Source: Pontibacterium granulatum (lineage in GTDB: Bacteria; Pseudomonadota; Gammaproteobacteria; Pseudomonadales; Balneatricaceae). Taken from it: DNA of 64,000 nt. A model generated the notes under the pieces. That model did not search any database and had not been told where the DNA came from. It worked only from the letters and a program-made list of their open reading frames with translations. The DNA lies in contig NZ_JASBRH010000005.1 in the NCBI RefSeq assembly GCF_029961155.1, positions 180,164-244,163 on the forward strand, written 5' to 3'. Below, one piece after another: positions 7,708-16,423 of the stretch. The position numbers were made by a program, and so were the translations under genes. The stretch's first letter is position 1. Each line of letters begins with the position of its first letter.

Positions 7708-8309
7708 AAGACAAGGAAAACAGAACACCAGGTGACGACGTGGAAAAAGTTGTGGCAATAAGCAGAGATCCGTCGGCAAGTCGAGAGTGGACCGCTCGGT
7801 TGGCTCATTTTGCCGAAACACGTGAGAAAGCCTCGTACATACAGCTGTTTCGCCATTTTGCACCCAAAGTTAAAGCCTACATCATTCGACTGGGTTTAAC
7901 TGAGGCGACCGCGGAAGAGCTGATGCAAGAAACCATGCTCGCGGTGTGGAACAAAGCCCATCTGTATAACTCAAGCAAAGCGGCTGCGAGCACCTGGATT
8001 TTCACGCTGGCTCGAAACCAGAGTATCGATTGGATGCGCCGTCAGAAGTACCCGGAGTACGAATTGGAAGACTGGCACGTTGGTGAAGATGAAGGTGACG
8101 CGGGGGAACAGAGCGTCCTTTCAGACAGAATGGCGGAAGCGATGAAAACGCTTCCCGAGAACCAGGCTCAAGTGATCTACATGTCGTTTTTTGAAGGGCG
8201 CTCCCACCAGGAAATAGCCGACCGTATCGGTATCCCCTTGGGGAGTGTGAAGTCCCGCATCCGGTTGGCTGCGGATAAGCTGAAATCTGTCTGGAGGGTA
8301 GACGTATGA
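7704..8309 (+). CDS. rpoE: ECF RNA polymerase sigma factor, RpoE/ChrR group (ECF11-like)
   Basis: Sigma-70 region 2 (FRHFAPKVKAYIIRLGLTEATAEELMQETMLAVW...) and region 4 (MSFFEGRSHQEIADRIGIPLGSVKSRIRLA) are both present. The DNA-binding segment and the adjacent ChrR-type anti-sigma gene place it with the Rhodobacter RpoE group that responds to singlet oxygen. The ATG at 7704 has GAGGA 11 bases upstream and gives 201 residues. A GTG at 7740 with AGGTGA gives 189 residues and is the only choice compatible with promoter P3. Its stop overlaps the chrR start (ATGA). It should direct transcription from the TGATC-N18-TAA promoters in this window. Confidence 0.9.
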   Translation: MEDKENRTPGDDVEKVVAISRDPSASREWTARLAHFAETREKASYIQLFRHFAPKVKAYIIRLGLTEATAEELMQETMLAVWNKAHLYNSSKAAASTWIFTLARNQSIDWMRRQKYPEYELEDWHVGEDEGDAGEQSVLSDRMAEAMKTLPENQAQVIYMSFFEGRSHQEIADRIGIPLGSVKSRIRLAADKLKSVWRVDV

Positions 8310-8968
8310 GTATTCGACACCATCTGGATGAAGCAACGCTTCTAAGTTACGCCGCAGGTTCCATGTCTCAAGGTATGGCGCTTGTCACTGCGTGTCACCT
8401 GGCGATGTGTTCCGCTTGCCGTAAACGTGCTCAACACTCGGAAGCGATCGGTGGTGCGCTGATGGAAACACTGACACCCTCGCCGATTAGCGACAGTGCA
8501 CTGGACGCGGTACTGGCAGCAATTGAAGCCCAGGATGAGCCGATTCAGGTTGAAACGGTTCGTAGCAAGCCGGTACGGCCTGTTGATTCTGATGTGCCCG
8601 CACCGTTAACTGATTACATCGGTGAATCCTTCGACGAGATCGAATGGAAGCGCATTGTTCCCGGTGTGTACTACTTCGACCTGCCGTGTCAGAGTGGGGG
8701 CGTTTCCCGCCTGCTGCGTATCGCGCCGGGTAAGGCGATGCTGCCACACACCCACGAAGGCAACGAGCTGACATTGGTGCTGAAAGGATCGTTTACCGAT
8801 GAGATCGGCCGCTTTGCTGCAGGTGATATCGCTGATCTGGATGATCAGATTGAACATCAGCCGCTGGTGGACAGTAGTGAAGATTGCATCTGCCTGGTCG
8901 CCACCGATGCGCCGCTTAAATTTACGACCATTTTAGGTCGGTTAATGCAGCCGATGACAGGCTTCTGA
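8306..8968 (+). CDS. chrR: ChrR-type zinc anti-sigma factor with C-terminal cupin domain
   Basis: The 220-residue protein matches Rhodobacter ChrR in layout. The N-terminal zinc anti-sigma domain has ligands at the same numbers as known for ChrR: His6, His31, Cys35 and Cys38. The C-terminal cupin keeps a second metal site, with His148, His150, Glu154 and His184 in the LPHTHEGNE region and beyond; the spacing equals that of the described site. It binds and silences the sigma factor encoded just upstream (4-base overlap) and releases it under singlet-oxygen or related stress. Its stop codon forms part of the -35 element of the next promoter. Confidence 0.93.
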   Translation: MSIRHHLDEATLLSYAAGSMSQGMALVTACHLAMCSACRKRAQHSEAIGGALMETLTPSPISDSALDAVLAAIEAQDEPIQVETVRSKPVRPVDSDVPAPLTDYIGESFDEIEWKRIVPGVYYFDLPCQSGGVSRLLRIAPGKAMLPHTHEGNELTLVLKGSFTDEIGRFAAGDIADLDDQIEHQPLVDSSEDCICLVATDAPLKFTTILGRLMQPMTGF

Positions 8969-8994
8969 TCCAATTGGGATCTGGTATCGTAAAA
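8966..8994 (+). promoter_or_regulatory. ECF promoter P4 for the DUF523-photolyase operon
   Basis: TGATCC (8966-8971), 18 bases, TAAAA (8990-8994). The first three bases are the chrR stop codon. Transcription would start near 9001, ahead of an AAGGAG ribosome-binding site for the gene at 9028. Confidence 0.75.
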
Positions 8995-9027
8995 GTAAAG
9001 GACTGAGCACCCAAAAGGAGCATAACG

Positions 9028-9990
9028 ATGAGTGATAAGAAGACCCCTTATATCCCGGTTGGTATCAGTGCGTGTCTCCTGGGACAAAAAGTGCGTTTTG
9101 ACGGTGGTCATAAACGTTCCAACTACTGTCTCAACATCTTAAGTGAATGCTTCGATTTCAAACCGTTTTGCCCCGAAGTGGCGGCGGGCCTCGGCACGCC
9201 ACGTCAGCCGATCCGCCTGGTGGGTGATGCGTCCAGTCCTCGGGCTCTGGGTACCCGTGATCCAGAGCTGGATGCAACAGACGGATTGGCAGAGCACGCA
9301 GACTTTGTATCTGACCACCATCCCGAGCTGTGTGGTTACATCCTGATGAAGGGCTCACCAAGCTGCGGTATGGAGCGTGTAAAGGTGTACCACCCAAACG
9401 GTATGCCCAATGAAGCGGGCAGTGGCATCTTTGCCGCGCGCCTGATGGCCAATAATCCTGCGCTCCCGGTCGAGGAAGAGGGGCGGCTAAACGATGCAGT
9501 GCTTCGCGAAAACTTCATTACCCGTGTTTTCGTTTACCACACCTGGAAGCAGCAGGTGGCGAATGAACCTTCCATGCACGGTCTGATACAGTTCCACAGC
9601 CGGCACAAATATCAGGTGATGGCACACAGTTACGAAGGTTACCGCGAGTTGGGCCGGTACCTGGCTCAAGAAGCGCCGTCTGTGTCACTGCAAGAGGCAA
9701 TGGATCACTACATCCTGACGCTCATGAACGTGTTGCAGAAAAAAGCAAACCGCAAAAGCCACACCAATGTGCTGCTACATATCATGGGCTACATGAAGAA
9801 AGAGTTGGATTCCGATACCAAGCAGGACCTGCTTACCGCGATCGAAGAATACCGCACCAAAAAAGTACATCTTGTGGTGCCGCTCACGCTGCTCAAACAC
9901 TACCTCAAACGGCACGGTAATGAATACATCATGTCGCAGGCTTACCTCAATCCCTATCCCCACGAACTGGGCCTGAGAAACTATATCTGA
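9028..9990 (+). CDS. DUF523 and DUF1722 (YbgA-like) fusion protein
   Basis: The N-terminal half (residues about 8-150) is a DUF523 domain with ISACLLGQKVRFDGGHK and the conserved SPSCG motif. The C-terminal half (about 190-310) is a DUF1722 domain with LIQFHSRHKYQVMAHS. This two-domain arrangement is widespread and is frequently encoded next to photolyase, as here. Recent family knowledge links some DUF523 proteins to thiouracil desulfidase activity; that cannot be confirmed for this one. An AAGGAG lies 7 bases before the ATG. First gene of the P4 operon. Confidence 0.9.
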   Translation: MSDKKTPYIPVGISACLLGQKVRFDGGHKRSNYCLNILSECFDFKPFCPEVAAGLGTPRQPIRLVGDASSPRALGTRDPELDATDGLAEHADFVSDHHPELCGYILMKGSPSCGMERVKVYHPNGMPNEAGSGIFAARLMANNPALPVEEEGRLNDAVLRENFITRVFVYHTWKQQVANEPSMHGLIQFHSRHKYQVMAHSYEGYRELGRYLAQEAPSVSLQEAMDHYILTLMNVLQKKANRKSHTNVLLHIMGYMKKELDSDTKQDLLTAIEEYRTKKVHLVVPLTLLKHYLKRHGNEYIMSQAYLNPYPHELGLRNYI

Positions 9991-10070
9991 CTTCTCATCA
10001 CTCTTTGGTCCGGCAGCGAGGATAATATGCTCTCTGCCGAATCGAACTTGTTGCGTTACAGGAAATAACA

Positions 10071-11486
10071 ATGAAACTGGTTTGGTTCAGAAACGATTTG
10101 CGTGTGCGCGATAACCACGCGCTGTTTAACGCGTGTCGTGACTCCGCTAATCAGGGCGTGGTTGCAGTTGCAGTCCTCACGCCAAAACAATGGTTGCTGC
10201 AGGACGAAGCGAACGGTCGCGTCCAGTTCTGGCTGGCCAACCTACGCGCCATAGGCGAAGACCTGGCTACACTTAATATCCCGCTCAAAATTCTGCGTGC
10301 GGCAACCAACCGCGAGGTACCGGAACAGCTGTTAGCGCTGGTGACACAGATCAAAGCAGATTCGATCTACTTCAACAACGAATATCCGGACTACGAGCAA
10401 AAGCGGGACAAGCGCGTGTCCGATCTGTTCAATGCGAATGGTTTGAGTGTTGCGTGTTACCACAGTGACGTGATCATTGAACCGGGTACGGTACGAAATA
10501 AGCAAAAGCTGCCATTTCGTGTGTTTACGCCCTTTAGTAAGGCGTGGCGAACATGTTTTTTGCACCAGAATCCAGAACCGCTGCCTCTGCCTGATAAACA
10601 GATATCGACTGCGATACAGAGTGATCCTGTACCTGAAGAAGTTATTTATGGCGCTCCTGTAGCAAGCGTATGGCATCGCGATCTGTTCCCGGCGGGATCT
10701 GACGAAGCACACCGTCGCCTTGAATGCTTTGTTAGAGATAAGTCCCGTGATTACAGGCAGTTACGTGATTATCCTGCGTTGGATTCTACCTCGGTTCTGT
10801 CGCCATATTTAGCTGTTGGAGCCATCTCTGCACGGCAATGTTTAGCCGGGATTCGAACGTACAGTAACGATCCCGACTGGCTAGCAAATCAATGGACATC
10901 CGAGGTGATTTGGCGTGAGTTTTACCGTCATCTTTTATTCGATTTCCCTGAAATGAACCGTATGATGCCGTTTAAACCAGAGGTGGAAGAGCGGCTTACT
11001 TGGTCTGATGACAACTTTCTGTTTGATGCATGGTGTCGGGGTGAAACCGGCTTTCCGATGGTGGACGCAGGCATGAAACAGCTGCTGGCAACCGGCTGGA
11101 TGCACAACCGTCTGCGAATGGTTACTGCGTCATTTCTCACCAAACTGCTGCGCCAGGACTGGCGACGAGGTGCGCAGTTCTTTATGCAAAACCTGGTTGA
11201 TGGAGATTTTGCATCAAACCTGGGTGGATGGCAGTGGAGTGCGTCAGTAGGCGCGGATGCCGCGCCATATTTCCGGATCTTTAATCCCATGCGCCAAGCG
11301 GAACGTTTCGACCCCGAGGGTGAATACATCGCCCGTTGGATTCCCGAGCTGGTGTCCCTTCAGGGTGTGCAGCGGTTTGATCCGCTGTTCGGTGCAGAAG
11401 TAGGACGCCCAGTGCCGATCATTGATTACGGCCACGCCCGTGAACAAAGCATCGGTGACTACAATCTAGCGGGCGCCCAGCCCTAG
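10071..11486 (+). CDS. phrB: Deoxyribodipyrimidine photo-lyase
   Basis: A 471-residue class I CPD photolyase. The N-terminal antenna-binding domain starts LVWFRNDLRVRDNHAL, and the FAD-binding domain has WANQWTSEVIWREFYRHL-type, GMKQLLATGWMHNRLRM and GGWQWSASVGADAAPYFRIFNP segments with the expected Trp and Asn/Asp flavin contacts. It splits UV-induced pyrimidine dimers using light. It follows DUF523/DUF1722 by 80 bases with no obvious terminator and precedes the peroxidase by 12 bases, so it is probably transcribed from P4. Photolyase is a classic member of RpoE/ChrR regulons. Confidence 0.95.
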   Translation: MKLVWFRNDLRVRDNHALFNACRDSANQGVVAVAVLTPKQWLLQDEANGRVQFWLANLRAIGEDLATLNIPLKILRAATNREVPEQLLALVTQIKADSIYFNNEYPDYEQKRDKRVSDLFNANGLSVACYHSDVIIEPGTVRNKQKLPFRVFTPFSKAWRTCFLHQNPEPLPLPDKQISTAIQSDPVPEEVIYGAPVASVWHRDLFPAGSDEAHRRLECFVRDKSRDYRQLRDYPALDSTSVLSPYLAVGAISARQCLAGIRTYSNDPDWLANQWTSEVIWREFYRHLLFDFPEMNRMMPFKPEVEERLTWSDDNFLFDAWCRGETGFPMVDAGMKQLLATGWMHNRLRMVTASFLTKLLRQDWRRGAQFFMQNLVDGDFASNLGGWQWSASVGADAAPYFRIFNPMRQAERFDPEGEYIARWIPELVSLQGVQRFDPLFGAEVGRPVPIIDYGHAREQSIGDYNLAGAQP

Positions 11487-11498
11487 GCGAGGAGGGTT

Positions 11499-12083
11499 AT
11501 GAAAATCCCAGCCCCATTGAAGTTCATCCAGTTGAGCACACTGCTATTGCTCACGTTTACGGCCATCCATGCGTACGCCAATGATGGCGGCTCTTCAGAA
11601 TGCTCTGCACTGCTAAACCACGAGTTTAAGAAGCTTGGAGAGGACGAGCGAGTTAACCTGTGCGATGCGTATGCCGGCAAATTGATTCTGGTGTTAAATA
11701 CCGCAAGTAAGTGCGCGTTCACGCCGCAGTATGACGGATTGGAAGCGATGTACGACCGGTATAAAGATCGAGGATTTGTAATTCTTGGATTCCCTTCCAA
11801 CGACTTTGCAGGGCAAGAGCCGGGTACCGAGAAACAGATCAGTAACTTCTGTCGGCTTTCCTACGGTGTGCGTTTACCAATGTTCGAGAAGGTGCATGCT
11901 ACTCAAGCCAATGCGTCACCGTTTTATCACGCACTGGCCAAAGAGGCCGGGGAATACCCTGGCTGGAATTTCCACAAATACCTGATCGTACCCAACGGTA
12001 AGCTGATTGCCAGCTTCAAGAGCCACATCCGCCCGGACAGCGCAACGCTGGTCTCCACCGTCGAAGCCAACCTACCTAAGTGA
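11499..12083 (+). CDS. Glutathione peroxidase family protein, exported
   Basis: The product starts with a signal peptide (to about residue 28, ending AYA) followed by a thiol peroxidase of the glutathione peroxidase family. The peroxidatic Cys lies in NTASKCAFTPQY; the Gln (FPSNDFAGQEPG), Trp and Asn (PGWNFHKYL) of the catalytic tetrad are present. Cysteine replaces selenocysteine, as usual in bacteria. It should reduce peroxides, perhaps lipid peroxides, in the periplasm. An AGGAGG precedes the ATG, and the gap to phrB is 12 bases, so it belongs to the P4 operon. Confidence 0.92.
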   Translation: MKIPAPLKFIQLSTLLLLTFTAIHAYANDGGSSECSALLNHEFKKLGEDERVNLCDAYAGKLILVLNTASKCAFTPQYDGLEAMYDRYKDRGFVILGFPSNDFAGQEPGTEKQISNFCRLSYGVRLPMFEKVHATQANASPFYHALAKEAGEYPGWNFHKYLIVPNGKLIASFKSHIRPDSATLVSTVEANLPK

Positions 12084-12092
12084 CCGCCAACC

Positions 12093-13427
12093 ATGTCGGA
12101 CTCAAACCTAAAAGCCGCTGCCGTTCCCCGAAGCCGTCTTTCACGCCTGACCGGCATGGGCACCTTGGCCGGGCGTATAGCGGGCAATGCCCTGATCGAA
12201 AGTGGTAAGCAACTGCTGAACGGGCAGAAACCACGCGCCACCGATATTCTGCTTACCGAGGCGAATATTCGCCAGGTAGCGGATAAGCTTGCGAAGATGC
12301 GTGGTGCAGCGATGAAGGTGGGTCAGCTGCTGTCGATGGACTCAGGCAACCTGCTGCCAAGCGAATTGGCAGCAATACTGGAACGCTTGAGAGCTGACGC
12401 GATGACCATGCCACCCAGTCAGCTCTACGATGTGCTGGAGCGTAACTGGGGTGAGGCGTGGCAGGATCGATTTCACCGTTTTTCGTTCGAGCCAATCGCA
12501 GCGGCATCTATTGGGCAGGTTCACAAGGCGACCACACACGACGGCCGTGAGATGGCAGTAAAGATTCAGTACCCGGGCGTCCGGCAGAGCATCGACTGCG
12601 ATATCGACAACGTCGTATCCATGATGCGCTTAAGCGGTTTACTCCCTAAAGACCTTGATATTGCCCCTCTTGTGGAAGAGGCCCGCAAACAACTTCACTA
12701 CGAAGCAGACTATCTGCGCGAGGGCCAACAGATCGAAGCATATCGCGTATTCGTCGACAGCTTTCATCGTCAGGAAGAACTGAATCTCCCCGAATTCCAT
12801 CAGGACCTGTCAACACAGGAAATTCTTTGTATGTCCCATCTTCCGGGACTCGCACTGGAGAAGGGGATTGCCCGCCACCCATCAGAAGCTGACCGGGTCA
12901 TCACGCTGCTGATGGACCTGTTTTTTGCCGAGCTGGCCCAGTTCCGCTGCGTCCAGACCGATCCAAACCTTGCCAACTATCTGTACGATCCGGTCTCCGG
13001 CTGTGTAATGCTTCTGGACTTTGGCGCTGTACGGCACTTTTCCGACGAGTTTGTTGGAAAATACCTCTGTGCATTGCGTGCAGCGACACATGAAGACCGT
13101 GATGGATTAAGGGCCGCTCTGGAGGCACTGGGATTCTTTCAGGCGGGTGGTAGGGCAGCGAATGTCGAGATCGTCTTAGATATATTCCTGCTAGCTACAG
13201 AGCCGTTGCGTCATGAAGGAATGTACGATTTTGGTAAAGCCGAGTTGGCCAAACGTATTCAGACAATGGGGCGCACAATCAGCAGCGATCCGGATGCATG
13301 GCACACGCCGCCGCCGGATGTCTTGTTCCTTCACCGGAAGATGGGTGGTTTATATCTGATGGCCGCACGATTGGGGGCTAAGGTGGATGCTAAAACCCTG
13401 TTCGAGCGTCACCTCTCTGCTTATTGA
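12093..13427 (+). CDS. ABC1/UbiB-family atypical kinase
   Basis: The 444-residue protein carries the two hallmarks of the ABC1/ADCK/UbiB family: the KxGQ motif in AAMKVGQLLSMD and the Ala-rich loop in IAAASIGQVH. The catalytic segments VQTDPNLANYL and LLDFGAVR follow. Family members support ubiquinone synthesis or lipid homeostasis and bind ATP. It is shorter than Escherichia coli UbiB (about 546 residues) and lacks obvious C-terminal membrane helices, so it is more like the ADCK-type proteins found with RpoE regulons. It begins 9 bases after the peroxidase stop and is the last gene of the P4 operon. Confidence 0.88.
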   Translation: MSDSNLKAAAVPRSRLSRLTGMGTLAGRIAGNALIESGKQLLNGQKPRATDILLTEANIRQVADKLAKMRGAAMKVGQLLSMDSGNLLPSELAAILERLRADAMTMPPSQLYDVLERNWGEAWQDRFHRFSFEPIAAASIGQVHKATTHDGREMAVKIQYPGVRQSIDCDIDNVVSMMRLSGLLPKDLDIAPLVEEARKQLHYEADYLREGQQIEAYRVFVDSFHRQEELNLPEFHQDLSTQEILCMSHLPGLALEKGIARHPSEADRVITLLMDLFFAELAQFRCVQTDPNLANYLYDPVSGCVMLLDFGAVRHFSDEFVGKYLCALRAATHEDRDGLRAALEALGFFQAGGRAANVEIVLDIFLLATEPLRHEGMYDFGKAELAKRIQTMGRTISSDPDAWHTPPPDVLFLHRKMGGLYLMAARLGAKVDAKTLFERHLSAY

Positions 13428-13434
13428 TGAGCCC

Positions 13435-13803
13435 TCAAGGCAGTCCGCATCCCTCTTTGCAGCGTGAACGATAGCGCCAACGTGCAAAACGGCGATAGGC
13501 GATATCGAGCGCGTCGGTAAGGTGAAACATTTCGACCAGTCGGGCCAGGTGCCGGTAGTACGGTAGTTCATGCCAGATCAGGACAAACGAATACGCACCC
13601 GTTTTAACAGCGCCGTTACGGTCAACGGTGTGTAGAAGCTTCATTGCGTCTTTAAACAGAACGCCTTTTTGCGCTAGTGATTCCTGCTCAGTCCAGATAT
13701 CCAGCCAGTTGATTTTATGTTGCCGGTCCAGGCGCATGTAGTGTGCGATCTCTTTCCGACAAAGTGGGCAGCGGCCGTCGTAAAATACATCGGGCTTGGT
13801 CAT
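13435..13803 (-). CDS. DUF393 thiol-disulfide oxidoreductase-like protein
   Basis: A 122-residue DUF393 protein with the N-terminal VFYDGRCPLCRKEI motif, whose CPLC pair resembles a thioredoxin-type redox centre. The remainder (WLDIW...GAYSFVLIWHELPYYRHLA) follows the family pattern. It is likely a small cytoplasmic or membrane-associated redox protein; the partner is unknown. It converges on the P4 operon with only 7 bases between stops, and diverges from the SDR at 13912. No promoter of the TGATC type was found for it on the minus strand. Confidence 0.82.
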   Translation of the reverse strand: MTKPDVFYDGRCPLCRKEIAHYMRLDRQHKINWLDIWTEQESLAQKGVLFKDAMKLLHTVDRNGAVKTGAYSFVLIWHELPYYRHLARLVEMFHLTDALDIAYRRFARWRYRSRCKEGCGLP

Positions 13804-13852
13804 GTTTTTCCATCATCTCAGTTATTAATTCAGCGTGTACGCAGATTGAATG

Positions 13853-13882
13853 TGATCGGTTCAACAGGATTACAACGTATGT
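13853..13882 (+). promoter_or_regulatory. Weak candidate ECF promoter before the second SDR
   Basis: TGATCG (13853-13858) is followed after 19 bases by TATGT. The -35 fits the ECF pattern but the -10 lacks TAA and the spacing is off by one. Listed because the SDR downstream sits at the edge of the stress locus. Confidence 0.25.
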
Positions 13883-13911
13883 ATCTCAAATACATCAAGG
13901 AGAAACATCCC

Positions 13912-14661
13912 ATGGTAAACCTGGATAGTTTCGATAGACGGATGAACGTGGTTGTAGCCGGCGCATCAGGTGGCATCGGGCACGCGCTGGTACAGCAGCT
14001 GGTATCCCATCCATCGGTGGCACAGGTACACGCACTAACGCGCAATCCAGATCAGTTACTGTTGGAGCAAAAGGACAAGCTGTGTGTCCATCACGTGGAT
14101 ATTCTGGATGAAGCGAGCCTGAGTGAAGCTGCCAAGCACTTTCGCTCCATTACGATAGATCTTTTTATCGTCGCCAGCGGAATCTTGCATGGTGCTGGCT
14201 TGGCCCCAGAGAAAAGCCTACGCGCTCTTCAAAGCGATAGCTTTATAGAGGTCATGCAGATCAACGCACTGGCCCCAATGCTGGTCGCGAAGCACTTTCT
14301 TCCCAGAATGACACGTGACGGGAAGGCCGTATTTAGTGTGATCTCCGCGCGTGTAGGCAGTATTTCTGATAATCGACTGGGCGGGTGGTACACCTACCGC
14401 GCCAGCAAAGCTGCACTGAATATGTTGTTAAAGACGCTGTCTATAGAATCCAGTCGAACGATGCCCAACCTGATCGTAGCAGGTCTGCATCCGGGTACAG
14501 TAGACACGGGCCTATCCAAGCCTTACCAGCGCAACGTTAAGCCGGAAAAGCTGTTTACCCCGGACCAATCAGCTGCATTCTTACTGAACGTGGTTAATGG
14601 CTTGTCTGTAGAGCAGAGCGGTAAGGTCCTCGCTTGGGATGGCCAGCAGGTCGATCCATAG
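13912..14661 (+). CDS. Short-chain dehydrogenase/reductase (CsgA-like SDR)
   Basis: A 249-residue SDR with GASGGIG at the nucleotide site, SVISARVGSIS around the catalytic serine and YRASKAALN as the active site. The overall pattern (DLFIVASGILH, LHPGTVDTGLSKPYQ) is that of the C-factor/CsgA-like subgroup. The ATG at 13912 has AAGGAG 9 bases upstream; upstream in-frame starts lack one. The reaction is an NAD(P)-dependent oxidation or reduction of unknown substrate. It may be a further member of the ECF regulon, but the promoter support is weak. Confidence 0.85.
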   Translation: MVNLDSFDRRMNVVVAGASGGIGHALVQQLVSHPSVAQVHALTRNPDQLLLEQKDKLCVHHVDILDEASLSEAAKHFRSITIDLFIVASGILHGAGLAPEKSLRALQSDSFIEVMQINALAPMLVAKHFLPRMTRDGKAVFSVISARVGSISDNRLGGWYTYRASKAALNMLLKTLSIESSRTMPNLIVAGLHPGTVDTGLSKPYQRNVKPEKLFTPDQSAAFLLNVVNGLSVEQSGKVLAWDGQQVDP

Positions 14662-14976
14662 GGACGTATTCTGGCTGCCTTTACGTCCGTCCTAACCTTT
14701 CAGGGGTATTTCTATCTCTAGCTATTGGTTCTAATGTGATGCGATTTTGTACCGCGATGTACACATAAAACATGCATTTCTTACATTTATGCAACGAAAG
14801 GTTACGTCTAAAGTCTATGTTCCAACCGTTCTCATAGGCTATTCTCTTAAGTCGGAGAACCGTTTAGCGTGAGCTAACGTACGTTTCCTCTATTTTGAGT
14901 GGCTTCAGGCCAGCGCTTTGCATCGTGCTTTTCATGGTAATGCGCTTGCCTGAAACTACTTTGAGGATTTATCACA
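14662..14976. other. Intergenic region with hairpin, no gene seen
   Basis: GGACGTA (14662-14668) and TACGTCC (14682-14688) form a hairpin immediately after the SDR stop, possibly a weak terminator without a T run. The rest is AT-rich and should hold the promoter of the following NDH-2 gene; no confident box was identified. Confidence 0.4.
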
Positions 14977-16266
14977 ATGAAAACCATCGTAATTGTAGGA
15001 GGCGGTGCCGGCGGGCTGGAACTTGCGACCAGATTAGGCCACACGTACGGCAAAAAGAAGAAAGCGAACATAATCCTGGTTGATCGCAACCGAAATCACA
15101 TCTGGAAGCCTCTGCTGCACGAAGTGGCAACAGGTTCTCTCGACATCAACACCGACGGTGTGGTGTATCGAGCGCACTCCAGTATCCATGGTTATCAGTT
15201 CCAGTTAGGCACCATGACCGGTATGGATCGCGAGCGCAAGGTGGTTTACCTGTCGCCGCTGACCGACGAAGAGGGTAAGGAAGTACTACCGGCCCGTGAA
15301 TTGAGCTATGACCAGTTGGTGATGGCTGTAGGCAGTGTCAGCAACGATTTTGGAACGCCAGGTGTTGCCGAGCACAGTTTCTTCCTCGACTCTCACCAGC
15401 AGGCTGAGCGCTTTCACCGTGCATTGCTCAACCAGTTCCTGCGCCTGAATCAGCAGGGCTCCGAGGGAGTCCTTAAACTGGCAATTGTGGGTGGTGGAGC
15501 AACCGGTGTAGAGCTCGCGGCGGAGCTTTACCACGTTGCGGACCTACTGAAGATGTACGGCATGCCAGAGATGTCTGCCAAACGCCTTAAGATCACCTTG
15601 ATTGAGGCGGGACCACGTATTCTGCCTGCGCTGCCGGTTCGTATTGCGCTGTCTGCCAAACGTGAGTTGAGCAAACTCGGTGTGAATATCCTAGAAGACA
15701 CACGCGTAGTGAGCGCAGACGAGTTCGGCTTTATCGCCAACGAAGATCAGCGTATCGATGCTGATCTGATGGTGTGGGCTGCAGGGGTTAAAGCACCTGA
15801 TTTTGTAAAACAGATGGATGCGTTCGAAACAGCTCGTGGCGGCCAGATTATAGTTAAACCGTCACTGCAAAGTACCGTTGATGAAGACGTATTTGTTATC
15901 GGTGATTGCTGTGCGTGCGAGCAACCGGATGGCACCTGGGTACCGCCACGAGCTCAGTCTGCGCACCAGATGGCCTCGCTGGTTTACCGGAACATCCAGC
16001 TGAAAGAGCAGGGCAAGGCATTGAAGAGCTATATATACAAAGATCACGGCTCGCTGGTAAATCTGAGCAAATACAGCACCGTGGGTAGTCTGATGGGCAA
16101 CCTCACCAAGGGATCGATGTTTATCGAAGGCCGTATCGCTCGCATGGTGTACATCTCCCTATACCGCATGCACCAGGTTGCGATCCACGGTTGGTTGCGA
16201 GCTTCAGCGGTGATGCTGGCGCAGAAAATCAGCAATGCGGTTAAACCGAAGATGAAACTGCACTAA
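14977..16266 (+). CDS. ndh: Type II NADH:quinone oxidoreductase (NDH-2)
   Basis: A 429-residue pyridine nucleotide-disulfide oxidoreductase-type flavoprotein. The FAD motif IVIVGGGAGGLELATRL is at the N-terminus, a second Rossmann motif LAIVGGGATGVELAAEL binds NADH, and VFVIGDC closes the FAD site. The AQSAHQMA segment is typical of NDH-2. It oxidises NADH and reduces ubiquinone at the membrane surface without pumping protons. Monocistronic; a good terminator follows. Confidence 0.92.
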   Translation: MKTIVIVGGGAGGLELATRLGHTYGKKKKANIILVDRNRNHIWKPLLHEVATGSLDINTDGVVYRAHSSIHGYQFQLGTMTGMDRERKVVYLSPLTDEEGKEVLPARELSYDQLVMAVGSVSNDFGTPGVAEHSFFLDSHQQAERFHRALLNQFLRLNQQGSEGVLKLAIVGGGATGVELAAELYHVADLLKMYGMPEMSAKRLKITLIEAGPRILPALPVRIALSAKRELSKLGVNILEDTRVVSADEFGFIANEDQRIDADLMVWAAGVKAPDFVKQMDAFETARGGQIIVKPSLQSTVDEDVFVIGDCCACEQPDGTWVPPRAQSAHQMASLVYRNIQLKEQGKALKSYIYKDHGSLVNLSKYSTVGSLMGNLTKGSMFIEGRIARMVYISLYRMHQVAIHGWLRASAVMLAQKISNAVKPKMKLH

Positions 16267-16297
16267 CACTCGACCCTCCTGAGCACCTACTCTCCAG

Positions 16298-16340
16298 AAC
16301 CGGATTGATGCTGTAATACAGCCCAATCCGGTTTTTCTTT
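16298..16340 (+). terminator. Rho-independent terminator after ndh
   Basis: AACCGGATTG (16298-16307) pairs with CAATCCGGTT (16324-16333) and is followed by TTTCTTT. Confidence 0.85.
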
Positions 16341-16423
16341 GTACCTGAAGCTATGCTGTTTATGTAACTCAGAAGCAACTCGGATGCTTTTCCAGTCTTG
16401 AAACTCCCCGTGGGAGTGAACAG

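Noticed and set aside
13717..13911. Longer N-terminus for the SDR at 13912
   Set aside because: It would overlap the DUF393 gene and lacks a ribosome-binding site; the ATG at 13912 has AAGGAG at the right distance.
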